Positions 1 to 9,657 of a DNA stretch of 40,863 bases are shown here, piece after piece (the first letter of the stretch is position 1; each line of letters starts with the position of its first letter). The DNA is from Lachnospiraceae bacterium (GTDB lineage Bacteria; Bacillota; Clostridia; Lachnospirales; Lachnospiraceae). Location of the stretch: positions 1 through 40,863 of the forward strand of contig JAETTM010000036.1 of NCBI GenBank assembly GCA_021769135.1. The letters are read 5' to 3'. The notes below the pieces were generated by a model. That model was not told the DNA's origin. It worked only from the letters and a program-made list of their open reading frames with translations, and did no database searches. A program made the position numbers and the translations under genes.

Positions 1-711
1 CTGGAAAATTACATCAAGCATGAAGGATGGAAAGATTTCAGCGCATTTATGGATGCGCTGCAGAAGGATTCTTCCGGCAAGCTGGAAAAGGCTTTGGTTG
101 ACCATTTGACTACTAATCATACTTTTTTTATGCGGGAATTTGAGCATTTCGAATTTTTCAGGGATACCGTACTTCCTTATTTGAGGGATAAGGAAAGGGC
201 GCGCAAAGATTTGCGCATTTGGTGTGGGGCATCTTCCACAGGGGAAGAACCGTATATGATTGCAATGATGTTAAGGGAATTCTTCGGAACGGATCATAAG
301 TCATGGGATACGAAGGTACTGGCGACCGACATTTCCACAAAGGTTCTGCAGAAAGCGATTGCAGGAGTTTACAAGAGCGACAGCATAGCGTCCCTTCCGG
401 ATAAGTGGAAGAAGCAGTATTTGAAAAAGCTTCCCGGAGGCGACCAATACGCAGTGGTCGATGACATAAAAAAGGAGGTTATTTTCCGCCAGTTCAATCT
501 GATGGATCCATTTCCTTTCAGAAAAAAAATGCATGTGGTATTTTTGCGTAATGTGATGATATATTTCGATGCTCCGACAAAACGGGAATTGGTGCAAAAA
601 GTTTATAATTGCCTGGAACCCGGGGGGTATCTGTTCATTGGAACAACGGAGACGCTGGACAGGGAGTGCACCGCATTTCAGCTGATTCGCCCATCAATAT
701 TTAGAAAATAG
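1..711 (+). CDS. cheR: CheR chemotaxis protein methyltransferase (5' end cut by window)
   Basis: SAM-dependent methyltransferase that methylates glutamates on chemoreceptors for adaptation. The frame is open from base 1, so the start lies outside the window; the first ATG in frame (49) is internal. Visible family signatures are LTTNHTFFMRE (the CheR substrate-side motif), the SAM-binding loop WCGASSTGEEPY, ATDIS, and the C-terminal FLRNVMIYFD with the glycine-rich EPGGYLFIG. About 237 residues are present, so only part of the N-terminal helical domain of a roughly 260-280 residue protein is missing. cheB starts 15 bases after the stop, and the order cheR-cheB-cheY-cheA-cheW-mcp indicates one operon. 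Identification is secure. Confidence 0.95.
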   Translation: MENYIKHEGWKDFSAFMDALQKDSSGKLEKALVDHLTTNHTFFMREFEHFEFFRDTVLPYLRDKERARKDLRIWCGASSTGEEPYMIAMMLREFFGTDHKSWDTKVLATDISTKVLQKAIAGVYKSDSIASLPDKWKKQYLKKLPGGDQYAVVDDIKKEVIFRQFNLMDPFPFRKKMHVVFLRNVMIYFDAPTKRELVQKVYNCLEPGGYLFIGTTETLDRECTAFQLIRPSIFRK

Positions 712-726
712 GAAGGGAATGATTTT

Positions 727-1758
727 ATGCGTCAAATAAAAGTTTTGGTAGTGGAAGACTCTATGGTCTTCAGGGAGATTTTAGTGCAGAACCTGAATAA
801 AGATGCTGAAATTCAGGTTGTGGCTGTGGCAAAAGATCCTTTTGAAGCGAGGGATGCGATACTAAAATACCGCCCGGACGTTATGACATTGGATGTAGAA
901 CTTCCAAGGATGAGCGGCATTGAATTTTTGAGGAAACTGATGCCGCAGTATCCGATTCCTGTTGTGGTCATCAGCGCGCTTAGCGATAAGGTTTTCGAAG
1001 CCCTGAATGCCGGGGCGGTGGATTTTGTGGCAAAGCCCGTGAACGCCACCAGGCAGCAGATAGAAGATTTCATCAATAATGAACTGTGCGTGAAGGTGAA
1101 AATTGCCGCGGCCGCCAAAATCAGCAATGTGAGAAAAATGGGCATGGTGCAGACGCAGCATCAGCCGATGCCTTTAAAGGATAACGGGCTTATCGTGGCA
1201 ATCGGCGCATCCACAGGGGGAACGGAAGCGATTTTTTCCGTGGTGAAAAATTTCGGGCCGGACATTCCGGGAGTAGTTATCGTACAGCATATGCCGCCGG
1301 GCTTTACGGAAATGTATGCGAAAAGGCTGGATAACCAATGCCGGGTAAGGGTGAAGGAGGCATGCACCGGGGATCGGGTTTTGCCGGGGCAGGTATTGAT
1401 TGCCCCCGGGGGCGACAAGCATATGAGGCTGGTGAAGGTTAACGGAGTATACCAGGTGGAATGCAGGCCGGGGCCAAAGGTAAACGGCCATTGCCCTTCG
1501 GTGGACGAATTGTTCTACTCGGTGGCAAACGCAGCGGGGGCCCGGGCGCTGGGGATTATCCTCACGGGAATGGGGGGCGACGGTGCCAAGGGGCTTCTGG
1601 CTATGCGAAAGGCAGGGGCGGAAACCATAGGGCAGGATGAATCCACCTGCGTGGTTTACGGGATGCCGAAGGTGGCATATGATATTGGCGCCGTAAAGTA
1701 TCAGGCAAGGTTAGAGGATATTGCAAAAAAAGCGTATTCGCTTTTAAGTAAAATGTAG
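727..1758 (+). CDS. cheB: CheB protein-glutamate methylesterase/deamidase
   Basis: Two-domain adaptation enzyme that removes methyl groups from receptors when phosphorylated by CheA. An N-terminal receiver (about residues 1-120) has acidic E10/D11, phospho-acceptor D56 in TLDVELP, a conserved Ser in VVISALS, and Lys in VAKPVN. The C-terminal esterase (about 155-340) carries the triad S162 in IGASTGGTEA, H188 in VQHMPPGF and D285 in TGMGGDGAKG, matching the family. The 343-residue length is typical. The start at 727 has GGAAGGGAA upstream. It lies between cheR and cheY, and no CheC or CheD gene is seen in the cluster, so methylation-based adaptation is the visible mechanism here. Confidence 0.97.
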   Translation: MRQIKVLVVEDSMVFREILVQNLNKDAEIQVVAVAKDPFEARDAILKYRPDVMTLDVELPRMSGIEFLRKLMPQYPIPVVVISALSDKVFEALNAGAVDFVAKPVNATRQQIEDFINNELCVKVKIAAAAKISNVRKMGMVQTQHQPMPLKDNGLIVAIGASTGGTEAIFSVVKNFGPDIPGVVIVQHMPPGFTEMYAKRLDNQCRVRVKEACTGDRVLPGQVLIAPGGDKHMRLVKVNGVYQVECRPGPKVNGHCPSVDELFYSVANAAGARALGIILTGMGGDGAKGLLAMRKAGAETIGQDESTCVVYGMPKVAYDIGAVKYQARLEDIAKKAYSLLSKM

Positions 1759-1770
1759 AGGAGAGAAGGC

Positions 1771-2163
1771 ATGAAGATTTTATTGGCGGAAGACGATTTT
1801 GTAACCCGTAAATTTATGTTAAATTTTTTATCCAAATATGGGGAATGCGATGTGGCCGCAGACGGTATGGAAGCCGTGGACGCGTTTACGCTGGCTCTGG
1901 AGGACGGAGAACCTTATGATTTGATATGCTTGGATATTATGATGCCTGCAATGGACGGGTATCAGTCGCTGGCGGAAATCCGGGAGGTGGAAAAGAAGAA
2001 AAATATCCCGGAGGAAGAGGCCGTAAAGGTAATTATGACAACGGCCTTGAATGATGAGCGGAATGTAAAGATGGCTTTTGAACTGGGCTGTTCGGTATAT
2101 TCCGGTAAACCTATTGACCAGGAGAGGTTTGAAAAGGCATTAAGGAAGCTGGGCCTGGTTTAA
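1771..2163 (+). CDS. cheY: CheY-like single-domain response regulator
   Basis: Stand-alone receiver domain of 130 residues with no output domain, as expected for a diffusible phospho-signal from CheA to the flagellar switch. Key residues are in place: acidic pair E7/D8-D9, phospho-acceptor D55 in CLDIMMPAMDG, T90/T91 in VIMTTA, aromatic Y110 in the switch position, and K113 in SGKP. A GAGGAGAGAAGGC ribosome-binding stretch precedes the ATG. It sits 12 bases after cheB and 35 bases before cheA. The insert of charged residues around 75-85 (VEKKKNIPEEE) makes it slightly longer than classical 120-residue CheY. A role in something other than the motor cannot be ruled out because no flagellar gene is in view. 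Confidence 0.9.
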   Translation: MKILLAEDDFVTRKFMLNFLSKYGECDVAADGMEAVDAFTLALEDGEPYDLICLDIMMPAMDGYQSLAEIREVEKKKNIPEEEAVKVIMTTALNDERNVKMAFELGCSVYSGKPIDQERFEKALRKLGLV

Positions 2164-2198
2164 AATAAAAGTAAAGATGAATGAGGAAGGAGAAACAT

Positions 2199-4340
2199 AT
2201 GGCTGACGAATTTAACACGGACGGCATGTTGGACATGTATTTGTTTGAGAATGAACAGTTGCTTGAGCAACTACAGGAGATGGTGCTGGAGCAGAAGGAT
2301 GCAGAATGCTTTGATGAAGACAGCATCAACGAAATATTCCGGACGATGCATACTATCAAAGGTTCATCAGGCATTATGATGTTTGATAATATAACAGCAA
2401 TCGCCCACAAGCTAGAAGATGTATTTTATTTTTTAAGGGAGTCCCATCCCGATAATGTTCCTCACCTGGAATTGGTGGAGCATGTATTGGAAGTGGAGGA
2501 TTTTATCAGCGGGGAAATGGCAAAAATTAAAGAAGGGCAGAGCTCGGACGGCGACCCCAGCGAAATTATCGATGACCTGAACCAATTCCTGGATAAAATC
2601 AAAGGCAATGGGAATGGAGAAAAAGCCGCCAAGGATATACCGGAAAATGTGCATGAGGAAGCGAAGCAGTTTTATATAGCCCCCGTGGCAAACGCGGATA
2701 GCCGGTTTTATAAAATTACAGTCCACTTTTTCCAGGAAACGGAGATGTCCAATGTCCATGCATATAAAGTAGTATATGCATTAAAAGAAATTGCAGAGGA
2801 TATTTTATATTCCCCCGAGGAAATCCTTACGGATGAAAGCTGCGCGGATGTGATTTTGGAAAAAGGCTTCCGCATTTTGCTGCAGGCACAGGCTTCGGAA
2901 GAGGAAATCCGGGAAATTATCGGTATCGGATACGATATCGAGAAGGTGGATGTACTGGAATGCAAAGCTGAAGAATTCCTGAAGGGATTCAAGTTTGGGG
3001 AAGAAGAAACGGGCATCGACCTGGATTCCAGCGTGGAGGAAATCGAAGCGAAAGCGGAGAACGCATTGGAAGTAAAGAAAGAGAATAAGATAGCTCCAGG
3101 GGATTTTGTAGTTAAACCGAAGGAGCAGACGAAGCCGAAGAAGGTGGTAAAAGAGAAACCCAAGGCGGACAACAAGGCAACGTTCATCAGCGTCAATGTA
3201 AGCAAGATGGATATGCTGATGGATTTAATAGGGGAACTGGTTATTTCCGAATCGGTAGTAATGCAGAACCCGGATTTGAAAGTGCCGGGCCTGGATTTGA
3301 CCAATTTTAATAAAGCGGCAACCCAAATGGCAAAAATTTCAACGGACCTGCAGAATGTAATCATGTCCATGAGAATGGTGCCTTTGACAAATACGTTCCA
3401 GAAAATGAACCGTATCGTATTCGATGTATCCCGCAAACTGGGGAAAGATATCGAATTTGAGATGGTCGGGGAAAATACGGAAGTAGATAAGAACATTATC
3501 GAACATATTTCCGACCCGCTGATGCATATTGTCCGCAATGCTTTGGACCATGGCATTGAAAGCAATGAAGAGCGCAAGGCTGCCGGTAAGAAGGAAAAGG
3601 GTAAAGTTACCCTGTCGGCGAAGAACGAAGCCGGCAAGGTATGGATCAGCGTTACGGATAACGGGAAGGGCTTAGACCGTCAAAAAATCCTGTCAAAGGC
3701 AAGGCAGCAGGGGATTTTGGAAGAAGGGAAACCGGATTCGGCTTATAGCGACAAGGAAGTTTATCAGCTTATCACCTTGCCGGGATTTTCCACCAACGAT
3801 CAGGTAACGGAATATTCCGGGCGAGGCGTGGGTATGGACGTAGTAGTCCAGAACCTTCAGGCCATCGGCGGAATGCTGGAAATAGAGAGCACGCCGGGCG
3901 AGGGCAGTACGATGAACCTGAAGATACCGCTTACGCTGGCGATAATTGACGGGATTGTAATCGAAACGGGAACGTCTTCTTTCGTGGTAGAAACAGGGCT
4001 GGTAAAGGAATTCGTGAGCGTCAGGGAAGATATGATGATACATGAACCCAACGGGGATGAATTCATCATGCTGAGGGGCGAATGTTTCCCGGTACTGCGT
4101 CTGGGCGACTGGTACGAACTGGAAAACTACTGTAAGAATGTGGAAGACGGGATGATGGTAGTCTTAGAGCTGGATGGTAAGACGATTTGCATGTTTGTGG
4201 ATAAATTGGTAGGAAAACAGGAAATTGTTGTAAAACCGATACCTTCTTATATTAAGAAAATCAAAGGCTTATCGGGTTGTACGCAGCTGGGGGATGGCAG
4301 CATAGCGTTAATCCTTGATCCCAGTGGATTTGTAGAATAG
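2199..4340 (+). CDS. cheA: CheA chemotaxis histidine kinase
   Basis: Cytoplasmic dimeric histidine kinase that couples receptors to CheY and CheB. Domains in order: P1 HPt (about 1-125) with phospho-accepting H51 in RTMHTIKGSSG; a P2-like response-regulator docking region (about 150-270); a charged linker (about 295-325); P3 dimerisation helices starting near 328 (VSKMDMLMDLIGELVI); P4 ATPase with N box EHISDPLMHIVRNALDHG near 434, G1 DNGKGLD and G2 GRGVGMDVV; and P5 CheW-like domain from about 585 to the end. The start is set at 2199 because the strong AGGAAGGAGA site lies just upstream; an in-frame ATG at 2181 overlaps that site and is unlikely. 713 residues. Confidence 0.96.
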   Translation: MADEFNTDGMLDMYLFENEQLLEQLQEMVLEQKDAECFDEDSINEIFRTMHTIKGSSGIMMFDNITAIAHKLEDVFYFLRESHPDNVPHLELVEHVLEVEDFISGEMAKIKEGQSSDGDPSEIIDDLNQFLDKIKGNGNGEKAAKDIPENVHEEAKQFYIAPVANADSRFYKITVHFFQETEMSNVHAYKVVYALKEIAEDILYSPEEILTDESCADVILEKGFRILLQAQASEEEIREIIGIGYDIEKVDVLECKAEEFLKGFKFGEEETGIDLDSSVEEIEAKAENALEVKKENKIAPGDFVVKPKEQTKPKKVVKEKPKADNKATFISVNVSKMDMLMDLIGELVISESVVMQNPDLKVPGLDLTNFNKAATQMAKISTDLQNVIMSMRMVPLTNTFQKMNRIVFDVSRKLGKDIEFEMVGENTEVDKNIIEHISDPLMHIVRNALDHGIESNEERKAAGKKEKGKVTLSAKNEAGKVWISVTDNGKGLDRQKILSKARQQGILEEGKPDSAYSDKEVYQLITLPGFSTNDQVTEYSGRGVGMDVVVQNLQAIGGMLEIESTPGEGSTMNLKIPLTLAIIDGIVIETGTSSFVVETGLVKEFVSVREDMMIHEPNGDEFIMLRGECFPVLRLGDWYELENYCKNVEDGMMVVLELDGKTICMFVDKLVGKQEIVVKPIPSYIKKIKGLSGCTQLGDGSIALILDPSGFVE

Positions 4341-4360
4341 GGTGAAGAAAGGAGTATTCT

Positions 4361-4903
4361 ATGGAGGAATTAAGTAGGCCCAATACCAAGGCTGTTGCAG
4401 TGCCGGACGAATTTAGCGAGCAGGAGACACAGAAGGGGATGTATATGACCTTTAAGTCCGGGAATGAATATTATGGGCTAAAGATTCAGTATGTCAATGA
4501 GATTATCGGGTTTCAGGATATCACTCCGGTTCCCGAAACGGAAAACTATATTATGGGGTTGATTAACTTAAGGGGAAGAATTATCCCGGTTATCGATGTC
4601 CAAAAACGATTTGGCCAGGAGCCTTTCGAATATAATGACAGGACCTGCATTATTGTGGTAGATGTGAAATCCACGACAGTGGGCCTGATTGTGGAGAAAA
4701 TCGCAGAGGCAGTTGAAATCAAAGATGAAAATATCCTTCCGCCGCCGACAATCAGCCGCGTGGACCGGATACAGAACAAATATGTATATGGAATCGCGAA
4801 AGTGGGGGATTCCGTAAAACTATTGCTTGATCCGGAGAGGCTGCTGGGCGAAGATGAACAGCAGACGGCAGAGCAGACGAATGAATTAATGGTGGAGAAT
4901 TGA
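4361..4903 (+). CDS. cheW: CheW receptor-kinase coupling protein
   Basis: Adaptor that bridges chemoreceptors and the CheA P5 domain in the polar array. The CheW fold is visible from about residue 30 to 165: YMTFKSGNEYYGLKIQYVNEI, then PVPETENYIMGLINLRGRIIPVIDV, and the late DRIQNKYVYGIAKVGDSVKLLLDPERLL. The first 30 residues and the acidic/Gln-rich C-terminal tail (EDEQQTAEQTNELMVEN) are variable extensions, giving 180 residues against a usual 140-165. An AAAGGAG site precedes the ATG, 20 bases after cheA. It is followed 27 bases later by a receptor gene. Confidence 0.95.
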   Translation: MEELSRPNTKAVAVPDEFSEQETQKGMYMTFKSGNEYYGLKIQYVNEIIGFQDITPVPETENYIMGLINLRGRIIPVIDVQKRFGQEPFEYNDRTCIIVVDVKSTTVGLIVEKIAEAVEIKDENILPPPTISRVDRIQNKYVYGIAKVGDSVKLLLDPERLLGEDEQQTAEQTNELMVEN

Positions 4904-4930
4904 TGGCTAGCAGAAAGGGATGGGTATTAA

Positions 4931-6283
4931 ATGATGAAGAATATGAAGATGAAAGCAAAGCTGATGCTTGGATTTTTAATTCCTATAGTGATTACTGTAC
5001 TGAACATGCTGATCAGCAACCTTTCGACGAGACGCGCGGCGCGGATTACCGACCCGGTGGAACAGGAAAGGTACGCTTTGATTTCTTCGATTGTATCTTT
5101 TGCATTTGCGGCGATATCCGTAGTAATTACCGTTTGGATTGCATTAAAGCTGATTAAGGCCATTGAGAAGTCCGTAGTGCAACTGTCCAATGCAGCGAAG
5201 GAAATTGCATTGGGCCATGTGGATATTGAATTGATAAAGTATAATAATGATGAATTTGGAGACTTGGTGGATGAATATCGAAAAGTAATCAATAACATCA
5301 AATACCAGGCGCAGATTGCCGAGGAAGTATCACGGGGTAATTTAACAATCAGCGTGAAGCCGAACTCGCCGGAAGATTTGCTTGGCAATTCTTTGAAGCA
5401 ATTGGTGGAAGACAATTTTCATATTTTGAGCAATATTAAAGAAGTAGGGAACCAGGTGACGACGAATTCTTCCCAGGTAGCGGGGGCCAGCCAGTCTTTG
5501 GCGCAGGGCTCTACCGAACAGGCCAGCGCTATTGAGCAGATTACAGCGTCTATCGACGAAATAGCGGATAAGACAAAACAGAATGCGGAGGAAGCGAATT
5601 CTGCCGCGGAATTGGTGGCACAGGCCATCAATGATGTAAAATACGGAAATAGCCAGATGCAGGAGATGATGACAGCTATGGAAGACATCAACCGGTCATC
5701 CGAAAGCATTTCCAAAATTATCAAAGTCATTGATGATATTGCGTTCCAGACCAATATCCTCGCATTGAATGCGGCTGTAGAAGCGGCCAGGGCAGGTGAA
5801 GCCGGCAAGGGATTTGCAGTCGTGGCGGAGGAAGTAAGAAGCCTGGCGGCAAAGAGTGCGTCGGCGGCTTCCGAAACGGCTGAATTGATTGAGGATTCTA
5901 TCAATAAAGTAAGCACAGGCTCCAAGCTGGCGGGCGATACGGCGAAAGCGCTGGAAACGATTACCGGTGTGGTGCAGCAAAGCGAAATGATTATCAACGG
6001 CATTGCGGAATCTTCCAATTACCAGGCAACAGCAGTATCCCAGATTAATCAGGCAATCGCACAGGTTTCCCAGGTAGTGCAGACGACATCGGCAACCAGC
6101 CAGGAATGCGCGGCAGCCAGTGAAGAATTGTCCAATTTGGCGTCCAGGATGCATGAGCTGCTTTCCAGCTACAATCTTGGGGATGGTTCAGCTGTAAGCA
6201 CCGCAAAAGGAACCGGTTTTTCCTCCAATTTGTCTAACAATGAAGAGATTATTTCTTTAGAGGACGGATTTGGAAAATATTGA
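4931..6283 (+). CDS. Methyl-accepting chemotaxis protein with minimal extracellular loop
   Basis: Chemoreceptor of 450 residues. Two hydrophobic segments (about 9-29 and 50-73) are separated by only some 20 residues (starting [20 protein letters not shown]), too short for any known ligand-binding domain. A HAMP domain follows (about 74-125), then a methylation-helix region and the signalling hairpin with the conserved tip [20 protein letters not shown] near residues 270-290. The protein ends in DGFGKY, a tail shared in form with the next receptor (IDLGKY). It is the last gene of the che operon, 27 bases after cheW. It may sense a membrane, cytoplasmic or energy-related cue, or rely on a partner protein; this is inference. 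Confidence 0.93.
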   Translation: MMKNMKMKAKLMLGFLIPIVITVLNMLISNLSTRRAARITDPVEQERYALISSIVSFAFAAISVVITVWIALKLIKAIEKSVVQLSNAAKEIALGHVDIELIKYNNDEFGDLVDEYRKVINNIKYQAQIAEEVSRGNLTISVKPNSPEDLLGNSLKQLVEDNFHILSNIKEVGNQVTTNSSQVAGASQSLAQGSTEQASAIEQITASIDEIADKTKQNAEEANSAAELVAQAINDVKYGNSQMQEMMTAMEDINRSSESISKIIKVIDDIAFQTNILALNAAVEAARAGEAGKGFAVVAEEVRSLAAKSASAASETAELIEDSINKVSTGSKLAGDTAKALETITGVVQQSEMIINGIAESSNYQATAVSQINQAIAQVSQVVQTTSATSQECAAASEELSNLASRMHELLSSYNLGDGSAVSTAKGTGFSSNLSNNEEIISLEDGFGKY

Positions 6284-6463
6284 TGGGGTAAGCGGATACC
6301 GGTGAAAGCATAGAAAGCGTGGAACGCCATGGGAAGGGGGAGAATAAGTCATAGTGCAGCGATAAAGCGGCCAGAATAACAGGAAATTCATAAAAAACGG
6401 GCGCCCAGTCCTGCTTCTGTTCAAAATTGGAAGTAAATTTGAAAAATGGATGTGCGAATCTTG

Positions 6464-6492
6464 TAGACAGAACGATAAAAATCGACTATAAT
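6464..6492 (+). promoter_or_regulatory. Sigma-A type promoter for the second receptor gene
   Basis: TAGACA (6464-6469), 17-base spacer, perfect TATAAT (6487-6492). It lies in the 465-base gap after the che operon and points at the receptor gene beginning at 6749, implying a leader of about 250 bases. Apart from this promoter and the hairpin at 6688-6718, I see no gene in 6284-6748. Confidence 0.65.
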
Positions 6493-6687
6493 AAAAAATA
6501 GTGTAATTATTGCACAATTCAGTGGTATGTTCAGATTTAAAAGAATAAGAATAATTTGCTATGATTAATGGGATGAGGAGGGTTAAATTGAAAGAAAAAG
6601 CTAGAAACAACCACAATTTAACAAGAGCGCCGGCAAAACTTTTCCATGATGCGGCTGTAAAATAAGGTAAAAAAGATAATGGATAAG

Positions 6688-6718
6688 CATTTATTTCCTG
6701 CCGGACGGAAAATAAATG
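6688..6718 (+). promoter_or_regulatory. Leader hairpin in front of second receptor gene
   Basis: CATTTATTTCC (6688-6698) pairs with GGAAAATAAATG (6707-6718), one bulged base, around the 8-base loop TGCCGGAC. The hairpin sits 30 bases upstream of the chosen ATG (6749) and swallows an in-frame ATG at 6716, which argues that 6716 is not the start. It could be a leader RNA structure; no known riboswitch consensus was recognised. Confidence 0.35.
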
Positions 6719-6748
6719 TTAAACCAGGCGAAAGGGATGCGAGATAAA

Positions 6749-8530
6749 ATGAAAAATCTAAAAATCGGGAAAAAACTTTTAATTACATTTATGTTGATTA
6801 TTGTATTATTCTGCTGTACCGTGTTTGTTGCAGTTTGGGGATTGCGGCAGAATGCGAAAAGCTATACGCAATTTTATAACGTAGGCTATCAGATTACGAA
6901 TAAGGTGATGAGCATGCGCCGCGGGCTGCAGATTATTGCGAAAGACCTTACATATCTGACCATCGAAGAGGATGCGGGACAACGTGAAGAATCTTCAGCG
7001 GATTTGCAGAAGGAACTGGATTTGATGGAAGAAAATGGAAACTGGCTGTTTGCTAACTTCCAGGGGGATAAGGCTCTGCTGGATGATTTCTCTACAAGTA
7101 TGACAAAAGCGGTGGAACTGCAGTCGGAGATACTGGAACTGACGGAGACTGATAAGGAACAGGCGAGAAACGTGCTGCTGGATGAATACCAGCCTATGCT
7201 GGAAAAGGCAGTGGATTCTCTGATAGAAATCAGCGCGTCAGCGGAAGCGGATGCGGAGAGCGATTATGTGAGCACTTCATCCATGCAGAATGTGCTTGTA
7301 GCTGCACAGCTGGGCATGGCAGGGGTTGCATTGGTTATTACGCTTTTCATTTCCACATATCTTACAAGGGGAATTGTAAAGCCGATTAGCGAACTGGAAG
7401 AATCGGCAGAGAAGATTGTAAGCGGCGATTTCGATATCAACATAACTTATGAATCAAAAGACGAGATGGGAAAACTTGCAGTAGCTTTTAAGAATATGGC
7501 GGCAATATTGGGCGATGTAATCGCCGATGCTTCCAGACTTTTGGAAGAAATGGCAAACGGAAACTTCGACGTGCGTACAAGGGCGGAAGAACGTTATGTA
7601 GGAAGATGCCAGAATCTGTTGATATCCATCCGTAAATTGAACCGTGACTTGAGTATGACTATGGGACAGATTAATAAGAGCGCCGACCAGGTGGCTTCCG
7701 GCTCCGGACAGGTATCCAGCGGTGCACAGGCTCTTGCACAAGGGGCAACGGAGCAGGCTGCTGCGGTACAGGAATTGGCAGCAACTATTGCGAATATTTC
7801 CCAGCAGGTAAAAGATACGGCAGAGAACGCAAGGGATGCGAAAAATCAGTCGAATATGGCTGGCGATGAAGTGGAAAGATGCAACAGCCAGATGCGCGAT
7901 ATGATGAACGCTATGGACGAAATTACACGTTCCTCCAATGAAATCGGCAAAATTATTAAGACAATTGAAGATATTGCATTCCAGACCAATATTCTTGCAT
8001 TGAACGCGGCAGTAGAAGCAGCCCGTGCAGGCGAAGCAGGAAAAGGCTTTGCAGTCGTAGCGGAAGAAGTAAGAAGCCTTGCCAGCAAGAGTGCGGCAGC
8101 GTCTAAGGATACTGCTGATTTGATTGAGAGCTCTATTGAAGCAGTATCCCGCGGAACAGAGATTGCAAATGCTACGGCAGAATCCTTGGTAAAGGTTGTA
8201 GGAGATGTGCGTACGGCAGCGGGTACGGTTGATAAGATTGCGGATGCGGCAGAGGAACAGGCGGATGCGGTAGAACAGGTTACTGTCGGTGTGGATCAGA
8301 TTTCCAGCGTAGTGCAGACCAACTCGGCAACTTCTGAACAGAGTGCTGCGGCCAGCGCTGAACTTTCCAACCAGGCAGAAGTGCTGAAAGGGCTTGTTGC
8401 TAAGTTTAAGCTCCGTGCGGAATATGCGATGGGAACATCCAGTTCTGCGGCAAGCTACAGCAGTGCTCCGGTAAGCCTCGATAACGGACCGGAAGTAGAA
8501 AATTTGACCATTGATTTGGGAAAATATTAA
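6749..8530 (+). CDS. Methyl-accepting chemotaxis protein with 4-helix-bundle sensor
   Basis: Transmembrane chemoreceptor of 593 residues. It starts [16 protein letters not shown], the usual start of this receptor class, with an N-terminal membrane helix (about 9-30), an all-helical extracellular sensor of about 150 residues resembling the 4HB_MCP type, a second membrane helix (about 185-210), HAMP (about 210-265), a second linker helix pair, and a cytoplasmic hairpin whose tip [20 protein letters not shown] lies near residue 410. The C-terminus IDLGKY resembles the tail of the upstream receptor. ATG 6749 is preferred over 6716 because the GAAAGGGAT stretch lies between them and 6716 is inside a hairpin. 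It has its own promoter and a strong hairpin after it. Confidence 0.94.
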   Translation: MKNLKIGKKLLITFMLIIVLFCCTVFVAVWGLRQNAKSYTQFYNVGYQITNKVMSMRRGLQIIAKDLTYLTIEEDAGQREESSADLQKELDLMEENGNWLFANFQGDKALLDDFSTSMTKAVELQSEILELTETDKEQARNVLLDEYQPMLEKAVDSLIEISASAEADAESDYVSTSSMQNVLVAAQLGMAGVALVITLFISTYLTRGIVKPISELEESAEKIVSGDFDINITYESKDEMGKLAVAFKNMAAILGDVIADASRLLEEMANGNFDVRTRAEERYVGRCQNLLISIRKLNRDLSMTMGQINKSADQVASGSGQVSSGAQALAQGATEQAAAVQELAATIANISQQVKDTAENARDAKNQSNMAGDEVERCNSQMRDMMNAMDEITRSSNEIGKIIKTIEDIAFQTNILALNAAVEAARAGEAGKGFAVVAEEVRSLASKSAAASKDTADLIESSIEAVSRGTEIANATAESLVKVVGDVRTAAGTVDKIADAAEEQADAVEQVTVGVDQISSVVQTNSATSEQSAAASAELSNQAEVLKGLVAKFKLRAEYAMGTSSSAASYSSAPVSLDNGPEVENLTIDLGKY

Positions 8531-8562
8531 TGTAAAAAGATAAAGTGAATCAATAAATATTT

Positions 8563-8604
8563 GCAACAAGAAACCGGGTTGAAAAATACCCGGTTTCTTG
8601 TTGC
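8563..8604. terminator. 17-bp perfect hairpin between convergent mcp and purC
   Basis: GCAACAAGAAACCGGGT (8563-8579) and its exact complement (8588-8604) flank the 8-base loop TGAAAAAT. It lies 32 bases after the receptor stop and 46 bases from the convergent purC stop, so it may end transcripts from both sides. There is no U-run after the stem in the plus direction; the T-rich part is inside the stem. Confidence 0.7.
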
Positions 8605-8650
8605 TGACGAAGAACCAAAACAAGAGCATTGCTTATGGAAAGCGCATGTA

Positions 8651-9520
8651 TTATAACTGCTTCCCTGTCAGGAGTTCATATCCATGCAAATATTTATCGA
8701 TAGTCTTGCGCACAATTTCTTCCGGCAGGGTCCAGTCATGGCCTTCGTTGGCCTTGAGCCAGTCCCTTGCAAACTGTTTGTCAAATGAAGGCTGGGCGTG
8801 GCCGGGTTCATAGCCCTCCGCAGGCCAGAAACGGGAACTATCGGGAGTGAGCATTTCATCCCCCAAGACAATATTTCCTTCTTCATCCAGCCCGAATTCA
8901 AATTTGGTATCAGCGATGATAATGCCGCGGGTTAAAGCATATTCCGCACATTTCTTATAAAGGGCGATGGTATAATCCCTCAGCTTCGAAGCGTACTCTT
9001 CGCCTCTGCCGGGAAATCTTTTTTCCAGATAATCTACGCTTTGTTCATAGGAGATATTTTCGTCATGGTCGCCCAGCTCCGCTTTGGTGGAAGGGGTGTA
9101 AATGGGCTCCGGCAGCTTGTCCGACTCCCGTAAGCCTTCCGGCAATTTGATGCCGCATACGGTGCCGGTTTTTACATAACTGGCCCAGCCGCTTCCTGTA
9201 ATATAGCCACGCACAATGCATTCCACGGGAAGCATTTCCAGTTTACGGCACAGCATGCTGTTGCCGTCGAATTTTTCCTGACGGAAAAATTCAGGCATAT
9301 CCTGTACATCTACGGAAATCATATGGTTAGGCAGGATATCCTGGGTCATGTCAAACCAAAACTTGGACATTTGCGTCAGGACGGCGCCCTTTTTGGTCAC
9401 CTGGTTTTTCAGGATGACGTCAAAACAGCTGATACGATCCGTGGCAACCATAATCAAGCTGTCGCCGTTGTCATAAATCTCGCGTACTTTACCTTCTTTG
9501 ATAGGTTTTAGTTCAGTCAT
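8651..9520 (-). CDS. purC: SAICAR synthetase (phosphoribosylaminoimidazole-succinocarboxamide synthase)
   Basis: Joins aspartate to CAIR using ATP in de novo purine synthesis. The 289-residue protein shows the family features in order: KPIKEGKVREIYD with the nucleotide-binding start, ATDRISCFDVILKNQVTKKGAVLTQ (as separate blocks), VECIVRGYITGSGW, the long central loop with TKAELGDHDENIS, and IIADTKFEFGLDEEGNIVLGDE, TPDSSRFW. The length is of the longer type found alongside the 235-residue bacterial form. Other purine genes are not in this window, so purC stands alone here. A promoter is visible at 9581-9608. Confidence 0.96.
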   Translation of the reverse strand: MTELKPIKEGKVREIYDNGDSLIMVATDRISCFDVILKNQVTKKGAVLTQMSKFWFDMTQDILPNHMISVDVQDMPEFFRQEKFDGNSMLCRKLEMLPVECIVRGYITGSGWASYVKTGTVCGIKLPEGLRESDKLPEPIYTPSTKAELGDHDENISYEQSVDYLEKRFPGRGEEYASKLRDYTIALYKKCAEYALTRGIIIADTKFEFGLDEEGNIVLGDEMLTPDSSRFWPAEGYEPGHAQPSFDKQFARDWLKANEGHDWTLPEEIVRKTIDKYLHGYELLTGKQL

Positions 9521-9580
9521 ATTTAATCCTCATTTCTGCATATTTTCTGCGTTTGTTTTTGATAGATATTCTACTATTAG

Positions 9581-9608
9581 ATTATACATATACACAGCGG
9601 ATTGGCAA
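9581..9608 (-). promoter_or_regulatory. Sigma-A type promoter for purC
   Basis: On the minus strand TTGCCA (9608-9603), 16-base spacer, perfect TATAAT (9586-9581), about 60 bases upstream of the purC start. No purine riboswitch or clear PurR box was recognised in the short leader. Confidence 0.6.
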
Positions 9609-9657
9609 GTATTTCTTGGATAATCGCTATTATTCCGTAACAATTCAGCCTTCGGAT

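Noticed and set aside
2708-3637. 309-codon open frame antisense to cheA
   Set aside because: It lies opposite a fully supported cheA, is rich in Ser and Phe as expected for a shadow of a coding strand, and has no ribosome-binding site.
6284-6748. Cyclic di-GMP riboswitch in the receptor leader
   Set aside because: Receptor genes often carry one, but the conserved core blocks of the GEMM type were not found.
7454-8629. 391-codon open frame antisense to the second receptor
   Set aside because: Cys/Phe/Arg-rich shadow of the repeated receptor helices; it also crosses the terminator hairpin.
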